Source: Bacillus kwashiorkori
GTDB lineage: Bacteria > Bacillota > Bacilli > Bacillales > Caldibacillaceae
Assembly (NCBI RefSeq): GCF_001375515.1
Contig: NZ_CTDX01000015.1
Span: 434,001-498,000 of the forward strand
Length of the DNA: 64,000 nucleotides
Reading direction: 5' to 3'
The position numbers and the translations under genes were made by a program. Shown here in pieces: positions 14,807 through 24,349 of the stretch; positions within the stretch are counted from its first letter, which is position 1, and each line of letters starts with the position of its first letter. A model generated the notes under the pieces. The model searched no databases and was not told the origin of the DNA. It saw only the letters and a program-made list of their open reading frames with translations.

Positions 14807-17188
14807 ATGAAACGAATAAGTAAAGCTGCAGTGATCGGTTCTGGAGTGATGGGAGCTGGGATTGCTGCACATTTGGCAAACTCAGGTATTCCAACAATAT
14901 TATTTGATATTGTTCCGAAAGAATTAACGGAAAAAGAAAAGAGCCAAGGTTTAACATTGGAAAGTAAAAATGTGCGAAATCGGATTGTGTTAGAAAATAG
15001 ACAAAAATTGTTAAAACAAAAACCAGCACCATTAACATCAAAGGATAATCTCGCTCTCATTGAGGTTGGTAATTTAGAAGATGATTTACATCGTTTAAAA
15101 GAAGTGGATTGGATTATTGAAGTTGTTGTGGAAAATTTAACGGTGAAGAAGAAAGTGTTTCAACAAGTGGATCAGTACCGAAAAGAAGGATCCATTGTCA
15201 GTTCCAATACATCGGGAATCTCTGTCCATGCAATGGCAGAAGATTGTTCAGCCGATTTTAAACAACATTTTCTTGGAACGCATTTCTTTAATCCACCAAG
15301 ATATTTGAAACTGCTAGAAATAATTCCGACTAAAGATACGTTACCAGAAGTTGTTCAATTCATGACAAAATTCGCCGAGGACGTATTAGGAAAAGGGGTC
15401 GTTATTGCAAAAGATACACCGAATTTCATTGCTAATCGAATTGGCACATATGGGCTTCTAGTAACTTTGCAAGAAATGTTAAAGGGCGGTCATTCCATTG
15501 GGGAAGTTGATTCTATAACTGGCCCACTTATCGGCAGACCGAAAAGTGCTACTTTTAGAACTTTAGATGTTGTCGGACTAGATACATTCATTCATGTTGC
15601 TAATAATGTGAAGGATCAAGTTGAAGGGGAAGAAAAGCAAATATTTACCGTTCCATCTTTTATGATTGACATGTTGGAAAAAGGCTGGTTAGGTGCCAAA
15701 ACGGGTCAAGGTTTTTATTTAAAAAAGGGAAAAGAAATTTTAGAATTAAACCCTGCAACAATGGAATATGAGCCACGCAAAAAAATGAAAGCGGCTTCCA
15801 TTGAAATGGCTAAACAGCAAAAAGGTGCAAAAGCGAAATTAAAAAATATAATTTATTCGAAAGATGATGCTGGGCAGCTCCTATGGAATATATTTGTACC
15901 TACTTTAGTATATACTGCCGAGTTACTTGGTGATATTGCCGATGATTTAGTTGCTATTGACAATGCAATGAAATGGGGCTTTGGTTGGGAACTCGGTCCA
16001 TTTGAATCATGGGATGCCATTGGTGTTGAAAAATCTATAGAGCGTATGGAAAAGGAAGATGTAACTATACCAGCTTGGGTGAAAGAAATGGTGGCAAATG
16101 GCTACACTTCCTTCTATAAAGAAGAAAATGGCAAATTGTATTTCTACGATAAAGGTGAATACAAACCGGTACAGCAGAATGAAAAAGTTATTAATCTAAA
16201 ATCATTTAAGAAACAACAAGGTGTTATTAAAAAGAACGGTGGGGCAAGTTTAATAGATTTAGGTGATGATGTTGCCCTATTAGAATTCCACTCACCAAGT
16301 AATGCGATTGGCTTAGATATTATTCAAATGATTAATTTCGCGATAGATGAAGTAGAAAAGAACTATAAAGGGCTTGTAATTGGTAACCAAGGAAAAAACT
16401 TCTGTGTTGGTGCGAACATTGGTCTCATGCTAATGGAAGCGCAAGACGATAATTTCTTTGAGCTCGACTTAGTTGTTCGTCAATTCCAACAAGCCATGAT
16501 GAAAATAAAATACAGTTCGAAACCAGTTGTAGCGGCACCACATCAAATGACCCTCGGAGGCGGTGCAGAAGTATGTCTCCCTGCAAGCCGCATTCAAGCA
16601 GCCTCTGAAGCGTATATTGGTTTAGTAGAAGTGGGTGTAGGGCTCATCCCTGGTGGTGGTGGTAATAAGGAGTTGTATATTAAGCATTTAAATAGTTTGC
16701 CAAAAGGCATTAAATATGACTTGCAAGATGTTGCAACGAAAGTGTTTGAAACAATTGCGATGGCAAAGGTATCAACATCAGCTGCAGAAGCACGGGAAAA
16801 TCATTTCTTAAGTGTTCACGATAAAATAAGTGTCAATAGTGACCATCTAATTTATGATGCTAAAAATACAGTTCTTGAATTATATGAAAATGGCTATACA
16901 GCACCAGTTCGTCAAAAAGTACCAGTAGTTGGAGAAACTGGCTATGCAACGATGCTGTTAGGTGCACAAAATCTTCACTTATCCGGCTATATTTCTGATC
17001 ATGATTTGAAAATTGCTAAAAAGTTAGCATATGTGATTGCAGGCGGAAAAGTTCCATTCGGTACAGAAGTGGATGAACAATATTTATTAGATTTAGAGCG
17101 GGAAGCATTTTTAAGTTTGATAGGGGAACCGAAAACACAAGCAAGAATGCAGCATATGCTTGTCAAAGGAAAACCGTTACGTAACTAA
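14807..17188 (+). CDS. fadN: 3-hydroxyacyl-CoA dehydrogenase / enoyl-CoA hydratase
   Basis: 793 aa, ATG after GGGGGAGG. The bifunctional beta-oxidation enzyme in the cytosol hydrates enoyl-CoA and oxidises 3-hydroxyacyl-CoA with NAD+. The N-terminal Rossmann motif AVIGSGVMGAGIAAHLA (about residues 8-24), GTHFFNPPRYLKLLEI with the catalytic His, and DTPNFIANRIG mark the dehydrogenase. A crotonase-type domain sits near 480-690 (GKNFCVGANIG, LGGGAEVCLPASRI, GLIPGGGGNKEL). The domain order, dehydrogenase first, is that of Bacillus FadN and opposite to E. coli FadB. First gene of fadN-fadA-fadE, directly behind the FadR operator. Confidence 0.95.
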   Translation: MKRISKAAVIGSGVMGAGIAAHLANSGIPTILFDIVPKELTEKEKSQGLTLESKNVRNRIVLENRQKLLKQKPAPLTSKDNLALIEVGNLEDDLHRLKEVDWIIEVVVENLTVKKKVFQQVDQYRKEGSIVSSNTSGISVHAMAEDCSADFKQHFLGTHFFNPPRYLKLLEIIPTKDTLPEVVQFMTKFAEDVLGKGVVIAKDTPNFIANRIGTYGLLVTLQEMLKGGHSIGEVDSITGPLIGRPKSATFRTLDVVGLDTFIHVANNVKDQVEGEEKQIFTVPSFMIDMLEKGWLGAKTGQGFYLKKGKEILELNPATMEYEPRKKMKAASIEMAKQQKGAKAKLKNIIYSKDDAGQLLWNIFVPTLVYTAELLGDIADDLVAIDNAMKWGFGWELGPFESWDAIGVEKSIERMEKEDVTIPAWVKEMVANGYTSFYKEENGKLYFYDKGEYKPVQQNEKVINLKSFKKQQGVIKKNGGASLIDLGDDVALLEFHSPSNAIGLDIIQMINFAIDEVEKNYKGLVIGNQGKNFCVGANIGLMLMEAQDDNFFELDLVVRQFQQAMMKIKYSSKPVVAAPHQMTLGGGAEVCLPASRIQAASEAYIGLVEVGVGLIPGGGGNKELYIKHLNSLPKGIKYDLQDVATKVFETIAMAKVSTSAAEARENHFLSVHDKISVNSDHLIYDAKNTVLELYENGYTAPVRQKVPVVGETGYATMLLGAQNLHLSGYISDHDLKIAKKLAYVIAGGKVPFGTEVDEQYLLDLEREAFLSLIGEPKTQARMQHMLVKGKPLRN

Positions 17189-17327
17189 AGGAATAAATCT
17201 CCGTTTCATTTTGGAAACAACAGTACAACAATACGAGATTTCTATCATTCTAACAAATAAAAATGAAGGTTTACAAATGAAGTAATGTATATTACTGGAT
17301 ACAGTTTGAAATAAAGGGGGAGCAGAA

Positions 17328-18503
17328 ATGAGGGAAGCAGTAATTGTCGCAGGTGCAAGAACACCCGTTGGCAAGGCAAAGAAGGGTACGTTGGCAAATG
17401 TAAGGCCAGATGATTTAGGCGCCTTAGTAGTAAAAGAAACGTTAAAACGTGCAGGAAATTATAACGGCCCAATTGATGACTTAATCATTGGCTGTGCGAT
17501 GCCAGAAGCAGAACAAGGGCTAAATATGGCAAGAAATATCGGTGCATTAGCAGGACTTGATTATACGGTGCCAGCGATAACGATTAATCGGTATTGTTCT
17601 TCAGGGCTACAATCCATTGCATATGGTGCAGAACGGATAATGTTAGGCCATTCACAAACGATATTAGCTGGTGGAGCAGAGTCGATGAGTTTAGTTCCAA
17701 TGATGGGCCATGTAGCAAGACCGAATGTAAAGTTGGCGGAGGAAGCTCCAGAATACTATATGAGCATGGGGCATACCGCTGAACAAGTGGCAAAAAAATA
17801 CGATGTGACAAGAGAAGACCAAGACGCATTTGCGGTTCGCAGTCACCAAAAAGCAGCAAAGGCGATTAGTGAAGGGAAGTTTGTCGAGGAAATTGTTCCC
17901 GTTGAAGTAACGCTTCGTTCCGTAGAAAATAATCAACTAGTAGAAAAGACTGTCCAATTCACAACAGATGAAGGAGTTCGTCCAGAGACGAGCATGGAAA
18001 TACTAGCTAAATTAAGACCGGCATTTTCTGTCAATGGATCTGTAACCGCAGGGAACTCTTCTCAAATGAGTGATGGTGCTGCAGCTGTCCTACTAATGGA
18101 TCGAGAAAAAGCAGAGATAGAGGGCTTAAAACCATTGGCCAAATTCCGTTCCTTTGCAGTTGGTGGAGTTCCACCTGAAGTGATGGGAATCGGACCAGTA
18201 GAGGCAGTTCCTAAAGCATTGAAACTTGCTGGATTGGAGCTTTCTGATATTGGTTTAATCGAATTGAACGAGGCTTTTGCTTCTCAATCGATTCAAGTAA
18301 TTCGTTCTTTAGGATTAAATGAAGAAATTGTTAATGTTAACGGCGGTGCAATTGCACTAGGTCATCCGCTCGGCTGTACGGGTGCAAAATTAACTTTATC
18401 ATTAATTCATGAAATGAAACGAAGAAATGTTCAGTTTGGCTTAGTAACAATGTGTATTGGTGGCGGAATGGGCGCTGCTGGCATTTTTGAATTACTACCG
18501 TGA
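17328..18503 (+). CDS. fadA: acetyl-CoA C-acyltransferase (3-ketoacyl-CoA thiolase)
   Basis: 391 aa, ATG with GGGGGAG upstream. Thiolase cleaving 3-ketoacyl-CoA to acetyl-CoA and a shortened acyl-CoA. The nucleophile Cys is in [16 protein letters not shown] (about residue 88), the His in [20 protein letters not shown], and the second Cys in [12 protein letters not shown] near the C-terminus. Complete length. It lies 139 bp after fadN in the same operon. Confidence 0.95.
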   Translation: MREAVIVAGARTPVGKAKKGTLANVRPDDLGALVVKETLKRAGNYNGPIDDLIIGCAMPEAEQGLNMARNIGALAGLDYTVPAITINRYCSSGLQSIAYGAERIMLGHSQTILAGGAESMSLVPMMGHVARPNVKLAEEAPEYYMSMGHTAEQVAKKYDVTREDQDAFAVRSHQKAAKAISEGKFVEEIVPVEVTLRSVENNQLVEKTVQFTTDEGVRPETSMEILAKLRPAFSVNGSVTAGNSSQMSDGAAAVLLMDREKAEIEGLKPLAKFRSFAVGGVPPEVMGIGPVEAVPKALKLAGLELSDIGLIELNEAFASQSIQVIRSLGLNEEIVNVNGGAIALGHPLGCTGAKLTLSLIHEMKRRNVQFGLVTMCIGGGMGAAGIFELLP

Positions 18504-18514
18504 TTAATAATTTT

Positions 18515-18603
18515 GCTAGCTAAGGTCGTGCCAGCGGATTAGCGTCCGCCTGTTCCTGTCGCTTCGTTTTCGTCACCAAATAAATTAGGAACGGAAATTA
18601 ACA
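18515..18603 (-). repeat. dispersed intergenic repeat, short inverted copy
   Basis: The reverse complement (TGTTAATTTCCGTTCC... GGAACAGGCGGACGC...) aligns over ~85 bases with 2021-2110. Inserted between fadA and fadE without touching either coding sequence. It is short and lacks the distal GC-rich part of the long copy. Confidence 0.7.
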
Positions 18604-18721
18604 CGATTCTTTAACATACACACCCATGAAACCGATTTTTCACCATGGTGAATAAAAATAGCTGTATTTTCAAGGTAGCTAAATTATGAAAAGAAAATAA
18701 TAAACAAGGGGAGAGAATAAC

Positions 18722-20506
18722 ATGACAAATACTTTAGATAGTGTAGTTAAAGGTGGGAGTTTCTTACTTGATGATATTACTCCAGAGCAAGTCTATACTC
18801 CAGAGGAATTTACCGATGAACATTTAATGATTGCAAAAACAACTGAAGATTTTGTTGAAAAGGAAGTAATGCCATTAGTAGAAAAATTAGAAAATCATGA
18901 GTTTGAACACTCGGTAAAACTATTAAAGCAAGCTGGTGAACTAGGACTACTTGGTACAGATGTTCCGGAAGAATACGGTGGACTTGGATTAGATAAAATC
19001 ACGTCAGCGTTAATTGCAGAAAAAATGTCAAGGGCTGGTGGATTCTCTATTTCTCACGGAGCCCATGTCGGAATCGGCTCTTTACCAATCGTCTTATTTG
19101 GAAATGAAGAGCAAAAACAAAAGTACTTACCACTGCTTGCGACAGGGGAAAAACTAGCGGCATATGCATTAACAGAACCGGGGTCTGGTTCTGACGCCCT
19201 TGGAGCGAAAACAGTAGCCAAATTAAATGAAGCAGGGACCCATTACATTTTAAATGGAGAAAAACAGTGGATTACAAACGCAGGATTTGCCGATGTATTT
19301 ATCGTTTATGCAAAAGTAGATGGAGAGAAATTTACTGCATTTATCGTTGAGAGAGAATATCCTGGGGTGTCTACAGGTGCTGAAGAGAAGAAAATGGGGA
19401 TTAAAAGCTCTTCGACACGGACTTTAATTTTAGAGGACGCTGAAGTACCAGTGGAAAATGTCCTTGGTGAAATTGGCCGTGGACATATTATCGCCTTTAA
19501 TATTTTAAATATTGGCCGGTATAAACTAGGTGTTGGAGCAGTTGGCGCTTCTAAAGTTGCTTTTGGTATTACATTAAAATATGCAAATGAGCGGAAACAA
19601 TTTAAAACAGCAATCTCCAACTTTAATTTAACGAAGGAAAAGTTCGGTACATTGGCATCTGAATTATATGCTGCTGAAAGTTCCGTTTATCGGACAGTCG
19701 GTTTATTTGAAACGCGAATGAGTAAATTGTCTGCTGAACAAGCCCGTGATGGAAAGGAAATTGCTAAGTCCATTGCCGAATACGCCATTGAATGCTCACT
19801 AAACAAAGTATTTGCAACAGAAACATTAGATCACATTGTTGATGAAGGTGTGCAAATTCACGGCGGATATGGATTTATGCAAGAATATGAGATTGAAAGA
19901 GCATATCGCGACTCCCGGATTAACCGAATTTTTGAAGGTACAAACGAAATTAACCGCTTATTAGTCCCAGGCACTTATATTCGGAAAGCGTTCAAAGGGG
20001 AATTACCACTGTTTGAAAAGGCGCAAAGCTTGCAAGAAGAAATCATGATGTTAATGCCTGAGGAACCTGGTGATGAGCCACTAGCATTACAAAAATATAT
20101 GGTAAGAAATGCAAAAAAAGTAGCGTTAATGGCTGCGGGTCTAGCTGCCCAAAAGTATGGAACAGACTTGGAAAAGGAACAAGAAATATTAGTTAATATT
20201 GCTGACATCGTTTCTTACACATATGCAATGGAATCGGCTGTATTGCGGACAGAAAAGGCGATTAATAACACTGGTTTAGAAAAGAATCAACAAAAGTTAT
20301 TATATACAGAAATATTCTGTCAAGAGGCATTTAATCGCATAGAACAAGATGCAAAAGAAACAATCATTGCGGTTTCTACAGGTGATAATTTACGAATGAT
20401 GCTATCTGCCCTTCGTAAATTAACTCGCCATACTCCGATAAATGTCATTGCGAAGAAACGCGAAGCAGCAGAACTGTTAATTAAAGAAGAAAAATATATT
20501 GTTTAA
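18722..20506 (+). CDS. fadE: acyl-CoA dehydrogenase
   Basis: 594 aa, ATG after GGGGAGAG. FAD-linked acyl-CoA dehydrogenase, the first oxidation step of beta-oxidation. Family blocks: [12 protein letters not shown] (about 150-161), [62 protein letters not shown] (about 380-415). The Glu of YEIERAYRD is the usual catalytic-base region for the long-chain type. The long C-terminal extension (415-594) is typical of Bacillus FadE and very-long-chain enzymes. The 218-bp gap from fadA holds the inverted repeat at 18515. Confidence 0.95.
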   Translation: MTNTLDSVVKGGSFLLDDITPEQVYTPEEFTDEHLMIAKTTEDFVEKEVMPLVEKLENHEFEHSVKLLKQAGELGLLGTDVPEEYGGLGLDKITSALIAEKMSRAGGFSISHGAHVGIGSLPIVLFGNEEQKQKYLPLLATGEKLAAYALTEPGSGSDALGAKTVAKLNEAGTHYILNGEKQWITNAGFADVFIVYAKVDGEKFTAFIVEREYPGVSTGAEEKKMGIKSSSTRTLILEDAEVPVENVLGEIGRGHIIAFNILNIGRYKLGVGAVGASKVAFGITLKYANERKQFKTAISNFNLTKEKFGTLASELYAAESSVYRTVGLFETRMSKLSAEQARDGKEIAKSIAEYAIECSLNKVFATETLDHIVDEGVQIHGGYGFMQEYEIERAYRDSRINRIFEGTNEINRLLVPGTYIRKAFKGELPLFEKAQSLQEEIMMLMPEEPGDEPLALQKYMVRNAKKVALMAAGLAAQKYGTDLEKEQEILVNIADIVSYTYAMESAVLRTEKAINNTGLEKNQQKLLYTEIFCQEAFNRIEQDAKETIIAVSTGDNLRMMLSALRKLTRHTPINVIAKKREAAELLIKEEKYIV

Positions 20507-20686
20507 TTTTCGAGTGAGACTTATCTCATAAATTGATGAAAGATTAACATTTCTATTACGTGCTTCTAGTGTGTGAGACGTGGGAACGTATGAAGATATA
20601 GTGTTAATGGCGCCTGTTTCCTGTTGTAAATCGAAGTTATCTAAACGGATAAATTCATATAAATATGGATATATTGCAAACAGTTG

Positions 20687-20722
20687 CAGGCTATTCCACT
20701 TATGGGATAGCCTGTTTTGTTT
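20687..20722 (+). terminator. terminator after fadE
   Basis: CAGGCTATTCC and GGGATAGCCTG form a stem, then TTTTGTTT. It lies in the 409-bp gap between fadE and yusI, in which no gene was otherwise supported. Confidence 0.8.
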
Positions 20723-20915
20723 GCAAAAAAGTTACAAGATAAATTATAGTAATTATTATTTACTATTTTTCAACCATTCATCATACAGATGGTTAAGACG
20801 GTGTTAACGATGTTAATTTTTTGTAAAATAGAAAATGGCGTAATTTGCATTTGCTGTTTCTCTTTATTAATAATGGTATAATATAAATACAATCATAATT
20901 AAGGTGGTGGACAAG

Positions 20916-21272
20916 TTGGCCTTAACTTTTTATTGGTATCCAAAATGTGGAACATGTCGTAATGCAAAAAAATGGTTAGATCAACATAATCTCGAATATA
21001 ATGCTGTACATATCGTTGAAGAGACACCTAACAAAGAAACGCTAGAAAACTTATATAAAACTAGCGGGTTAGAATTGAAGAAATTTTTTAATACGAGCGG
21101 GCAGAAGTATCGTGAATTAGGGATAAAAGACAAAATGAAAACAGCTACAGAGGATGAACTGCTCGATTTATTAGCTTCTGATGGTATGTTAATAAAACGA
21201 CCTATTGTAACAGATGGGAAAAAGGTAACTGTAGGTTTTAAAGAGGACCAATTTGCTGAAACTTGGCTTTAA
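20916..21272 (+). CDS. yusI: Spx/ArsC-family thioredoxin-fold protein
   Basis: 118 aa from TTG 20916, chosen because AAGGTGG (20901) sits 8 bases upstream; GTG 20904 and 20907 overlap that site. ArsC/Spx fold with the redox pair in FYWYPKCGTCRNAKKWL (CxxC at about residues 11-14) and the late RPIVTDGKKVTVGF loop with Arg-Pro. Unlike the Spx regulator it is encoded beside gcvH, as in B. subtilis, and lacks the Spx RNA-polymerase contact pattern as far as can be judged. Cytosolic; exact substrate unknown. Confidence 0.85.
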   Translation: MALTFYWYPKCGTCRNAKKWLDQHNLEYNAVHIVEETPNKETLENLYKTSGLELKKFFNTSGQKYRELGIKDKMKTATEDELLDLLASDGMLIKRPIVTDGKKVTVGFKEDQFAETWL

Positions 21273-21375
21273 AAAGTGGTAAAATGATCACTTAGTAATT
21301 GCCAAGTCCCAGTTAATTATGCCATGATAAAATAAAGAGTTTTAATTTTTACATAAAGGTTGGAGGGATTATCAA

Positions 21376-21759
21376 ATGGAAACACCAAAAGAATTGCGTT
21401 ATTCAGAAGAACATGAGTGGGTAAAAGTTGAAGGAGATAAAGTTCGAATTGGTATTACCGATCATGCCCAATCAGAACTAGGTGACATTGTATTCGTTGA
21501 GTTACCAGAAGTGGGCGAGGAGATTACAGTAAATGAACCGTTCGGAAGTGTGGAATCTGTAAAAACAGTATCAGAACTGTATGCACCGATTAGCGGTAAA
21601 ATCGTCGAAGTAAATGAAGAACTTTCTGATAGCCCTGAATTTATTAATGAATCACCATATGAAAAAGCATGGATGATTGTTGTAGAACCTTCTGATATGG
21701 GTGAATTAGAGAAGTTAATGACAGCAGAACAATACGATCAAATGGTTAGTGAAGAATAA
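21376..21759 (+). CDS. gcvH: glycine cleavage system H protein
   Basis: 127 aa, ATG after TTGGAGGG. The lipoyl carrier that shuttles the aminomethyl arm between P, T and L proteins; in Bacillus it also passes lipoyl/octanoyl groups to other enzymes through LipL. The lipoylated Lys is in [16 protein letters not shown] (about residue 63), preceded by [20 protein letters not shown]. The other gcv genes are not in the window, as in B. subtilis. Own terminator follows. Confidence 0.96.
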   Translation: METPKELRYSEEHEWVKVEGDKVRIGITDHAQSELGDIVFVELPEVGEEITVNEPFGSVESVKTVSELYAPISGKIVEVNEELSDSPEFINESPYEKAWMIVVEPSDMGELEKLMTAEQYDQMVSEE

Positions 21760-21764
21760 TAAAA

Positions 21765-21797
21765 GACGTCTGGGGTGACACTCAGACGTTTGTTTTT
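21765..21797 (+). terminator. terminator after gcvH
   Basis: ACGTCTG and CAGACGT stem around GGGTGACACT, followed by TTGTTTTT. Confidence 0.85.
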
Positions 21798-21986
21798 AAG
21801 TAAGGGTATGGTTTCTTCGTTAGCTCATGCGAATGACTAAAATCATCAACATCATTTTGAGCGAATAGGATAAGGTGTATTAACGGCTCGGCTTTATTGC
21901 AAGCGGAGAAAACTTAACAATCTTTTTATAGAAAATAACATATGATAAAGTAACCGTTCATTGTCTAACGATCATAGGTGATAAAA

Positions 21987-22328
21987 ATGGGAGATACTAA
22001 AGTTATTATCGTTGAAGGCACGTCAGATAAAAGGAAAGTTCAAGATGTGGTGGATGAACCAATCGAAATCATTTGTACTAACGGTACGATTGGGATAAGT
22101 AAATTAGATGAATTAATTGATACATTATTCGATAAAGATGTATATATTTTAGTTGATGCAGATGATTCTGGAAATCAGTTGAGAAAGATGTTTAAAAGGG
22201 AGTTCCCGGAAGCAAAACATTTGTATATTGATAAAATGTATCGGGAAGTGGCAACATCTCCCGAAAATCATCTTGCAGAAGTGTTACTGAAAGCAAATAT
22301 TAAAATCCACGGGAAGTTTTTAAGATGA
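21987..22328 (+). CDS. yusF: small TOPRIM-domain protein
   Basis: 113 aa from ATG 21987, with AGGTGAT 6 bases upstream. A single TOPRIM fold: VIIVEGTSDKRKV with the catalytic-type Glu near residue 10, and VYILVDADDSGNQLRK with the DxD pair near 55-57. It resembles the isolated TOPRIM proteins related to the RNase M5 N-terminal domain; B. subtilis yusF lies beside gcvH in the same way. Its nucleic-acid substrate is unknown. The conserved gene order breaks immediately downstream. Confidence 0.85.
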   Translation: MGDTKVIIVEGTSDKRKVQDVVDEPIEIICTNGTIGISKLDELIDTLFDKDVYILVDADDSGNQLRKMFKREFPEAKHLYIDKMYREVATSPENHLAEVLLKANIKIHGKFLR

Positions 22329-22345
22329 GTTTACACAAAATTCGT

Positions 22346-22375
22346 AATTGTGGGGGACAGTCCCCCACAATTTTT
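22346..22375. repeat. REP-like palindrome, copy 3 (also acts as terminator)
   Basis: AATTGTGGGGGA and TCCCCCACAATT form a perfect 12-bp stem around CAG, followed by TTTTT. The core GGGGGAC-GTCCCC is shared with 4006 and 4849. Placed between the convergent yusF and TcaA-like genes, it should terminate transcription in both directions. Confidence 0.85.
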
Positions 22376-23807
22376 ATTCGTTGTCTTTTTCTTCTTCCTG
22401 CTTGTCACCATTGCCAGCCCCTTGTTTTTCCGCTAGTATGGCTTTAGCTTCTTCTTCGCTCCGAATGACGTATGTTTTTGAGTTAACATAATCGTATGCG
22501 ACATATGGTTGGGTAGCAACTTTTTCAAACTTCCATTCTTTCGCACCTTCATCATAGTAAAGATCGATTCGTAAATCTTGGATACCTGTTAGCGCTCTAT
22601 GAACTAATAAACCTTGAAAATACTGTCCTTCTGATTTCTTTATTCTAGCATTTAACACAATTTCATATCTCTTATCTCCATTGTTATAAAAAGGATCACC
22701 AAATGAAGATAAATCATAGTTAACATTGATTAAGGAATACATATGTTTTACTTGTCGATTTTGATGTTTTTTATAAATTTCTTCTACTGCTTTTTTATGA
22801 ATGTCGCCTGACAATGTAATAACAGATGAATCGAAACTCTCTATCGCTAAAAAGTGTTGTTCAATTAAATCATTTGCCTGTTCCATTATTTGATTTTGTA
22901 CTTCTTCTGGAATGGAATAAAAATTTGTAGAGATTCTAGGCTCCTTTACTTGTATTGGATCACTTTTCATCGTTCCCCAAGGATAATCTTTTTTAATATA
23001 AACTTTAACAGACCCATCAACTGGAAGTAAACCTAAACTAATTGGGTTTCCGTCGGTTTTTAAACCTGTTTCTTGCTCGTTAATGACGATATCTGCATCT
23101 TTTTCTTCGACACGTAACGTTACTTCTCTAATTTCAAACTCAATCTTTACCTCTTCGAAATCTTTCTGCAAGTTAAACAATGTGACTTCTTTAACATTAT
23201 CCAAAGATACATACTCATTGGTAAAAACAGCTTTTACTGTTGCCGGCCCTGGAAAAAACGATTCATTTTTACTAGCATCGGTTTCTTTTTCATTAACCAT
23301 CCATGTGATGTCATCTTGATTTGTAGTTAGTTTTAATTGTACTGGTGCAACTACTAATTGGTAACTATCCAAAATTCCCCATTTCTTTCCGCTATATTGT
23401 AAATTTATGTATCCAAATTTGGAATATGGTGTTACCCCTTTTTGTTTATCTCTTTCTTTAAGAAATTTGGCAGTATCCTTTAAATTGCTTTTCAATCCCG
23501 CCCATTCCTCGGGACTTTCTTTAAGGAAATCAAGGAAACGATTAACATCTTCCTGTGAAAAACTGAATTCCTTCGTTTTAGTTAACAATTTATATGCGGT
23601 AGTCCTGTCATTATTTTCAACAGCATCAATCCAATCCATTACTAATGTTTCTGGACCTTTATTTAACAAAAGAAAAATACTTGTTATCGCACCGACTAAT
23701 ACAACTATTGTACTGATTCCAATTATCCACCATTTTTTCTTCTTTTTTACTGCAATTTCTGTTTGTTGAAGTTCAATTTCCACATCACGGTTATTTAAAT
23801 TATCCAT
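22374..23807 (-). CDS. TcaA/YvbJ-like membrane-anchored protein
   Basis: 477 aa, ATG preceded by GGGAGGG on its strand. A short charged cytosolic head, one membrane helix (about residues 26-47, WWIIGISTIVVLVGAITSIFLLL) and a long extracellular part. The head of the extracellular part (PETLVMDWIDAVENNDRTTAYKLL), an Ig-like middle (VTLRVEEKDADIVINEQETG...) and a C-terminal NTF2-like domain (about 330-450) resemble S. aureus TcaA and B. subtilis YvbJ. The zinc-ribbon head usual in that family is missing. TcaA proteins act in envelope stress and antibiotic sensitivity. It is divergent from the Tad operon, sharing a 540-bp control region. Confidence 0.65.
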   Translation of the reverse strand: MDNLNNRDVEIELQQTEIAVKKKKKWWIIGISTIVVLVGAITSIFLLLNKGPETLVMDWIDAVENNDRTTAYKLLTKTKEFSFSQEDVNRFLDFLKESPEEWAGLKSNLKDTAKFLKERDKQKGVTPYSKFGYINLQYSGKKWGILDSYQLVVAPVQLKLTTNQDDITWMVNEKETDASKNESFFPGPATVKAVFTNEYVSLDNVKEVTLFNLQKDFEEVKIEFEIREVTLRVEEKDADIVINEQETGLKTDGNPISLGLLPVDGSVKVYIKKDYPWGTMKSDPIQVKEPRISTNFYSIPEEVQNQIMEQANDLIEQHFLAIESFDSSVITLSGDIHKKAVEEIYKKHQNRQVKHMYSLINVNYDLSSFGDPFYNNGDKRYEIVLNARIKKSEGQYFQGLLVHRALTGIQDLRIDLYYDEGAKEWKFEKVATQPYVAYDYVNSKTYVIRSEEEAKAILAEKQGAGNGDKQEEEKDNE

Positions 23808-24100
23808 TATTACCCTCCCGTAGTCCTAAAATTTCCAAAGAAAATCGATGTTACCCATTGCTCGTAATATTATTGTAAAGAACATAGTTAATTTTTTGAA
23901 TAGGATAAAATATGTAAATTACCTTTTAAGACTAGGACTTTTTTCCCAAATCGAATGAAGCGATATTTACCATGTATTTTCTCGTTAGTAAATAAAAAAA
24001 GGAGACATTTCATTAAAGCCATATTTTAGTAGGTTTATAGGGAAAATGTACGTAGCATAAATTGTCGAAATGTAGGGAAAAAAAGAGTAAAACGAACTAG

Positions 24101-24186
24101 CATAATTTTTCCTCTAGTAAAATAGATTCAATTTTCGTAATAATAATGTAAAGTTTATTGACTGTATAGATGAACAACAATATAAT
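24101..24186 (+). promoter_or_regulatory. promoter of Tad operon 1 with conserved upstream DNA
   Basis: TTGACT (24158-24163), 17-bp spacer, TATAAT (24181-24186). The ~60 bases upstream (AGCATAAT, CTAGTAAA, then ATTTTCGTAATAATAATGTAA) recur with small changes at 39700-39784 before Tad cluster 2. The match suggests a shared regulator site or a recent duplication. The rest of the 23808-24349 gap holds no gene I can support. Confidence 0.7.
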
Positions 24187-24247
24187 CACAACAAAGAAGT
24201 GAAAATTTTATTTTTTGGCTTTTCAGATGTACAGTATTGATTTTTGA

Positions 24248-24307
24248 AAACTTGAAAGACGGCGACTCTAGTGCATACGTCCAATATTTGCCGAGCTTCA
24301 AAGTTTA
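24248..24307 (+). ncRNA. structured 5' leader of Tad operon 1
   Basis: AACTTGAA pairs with TTCAAAGTT (one bulge), an inner GGC pairs with GCC, and GACG with CGTC, giving a compact branched fold between the promoter and the tadZ start (leader about 160 nt). There is no match to a riboswitch class that I can recall; in particular the conserved c-di-GMP-I (GEMM) motifs are absent. It is not a terminator, since no T-run follows. Confidence 0.35.
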
Positions 24308-24349
24308 ACAGAGCCATATATTTATAAAAAAGCTAAATGGGTGAAGAAC

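Noticed and set aside
20580..20807. 75-codon open frame in the fadE-yusI gap
   Set aside because: It runs through the fadE terminator hairpin, has no ribosome site and a composition unlike real proteins here.
24248..24307. c-di-GMP (GEMM) riboswitch before tadZ
   Set aside because: The element folds, but the conserved GEMM sequence blocks are absent, so no riboswitch class is claimed.
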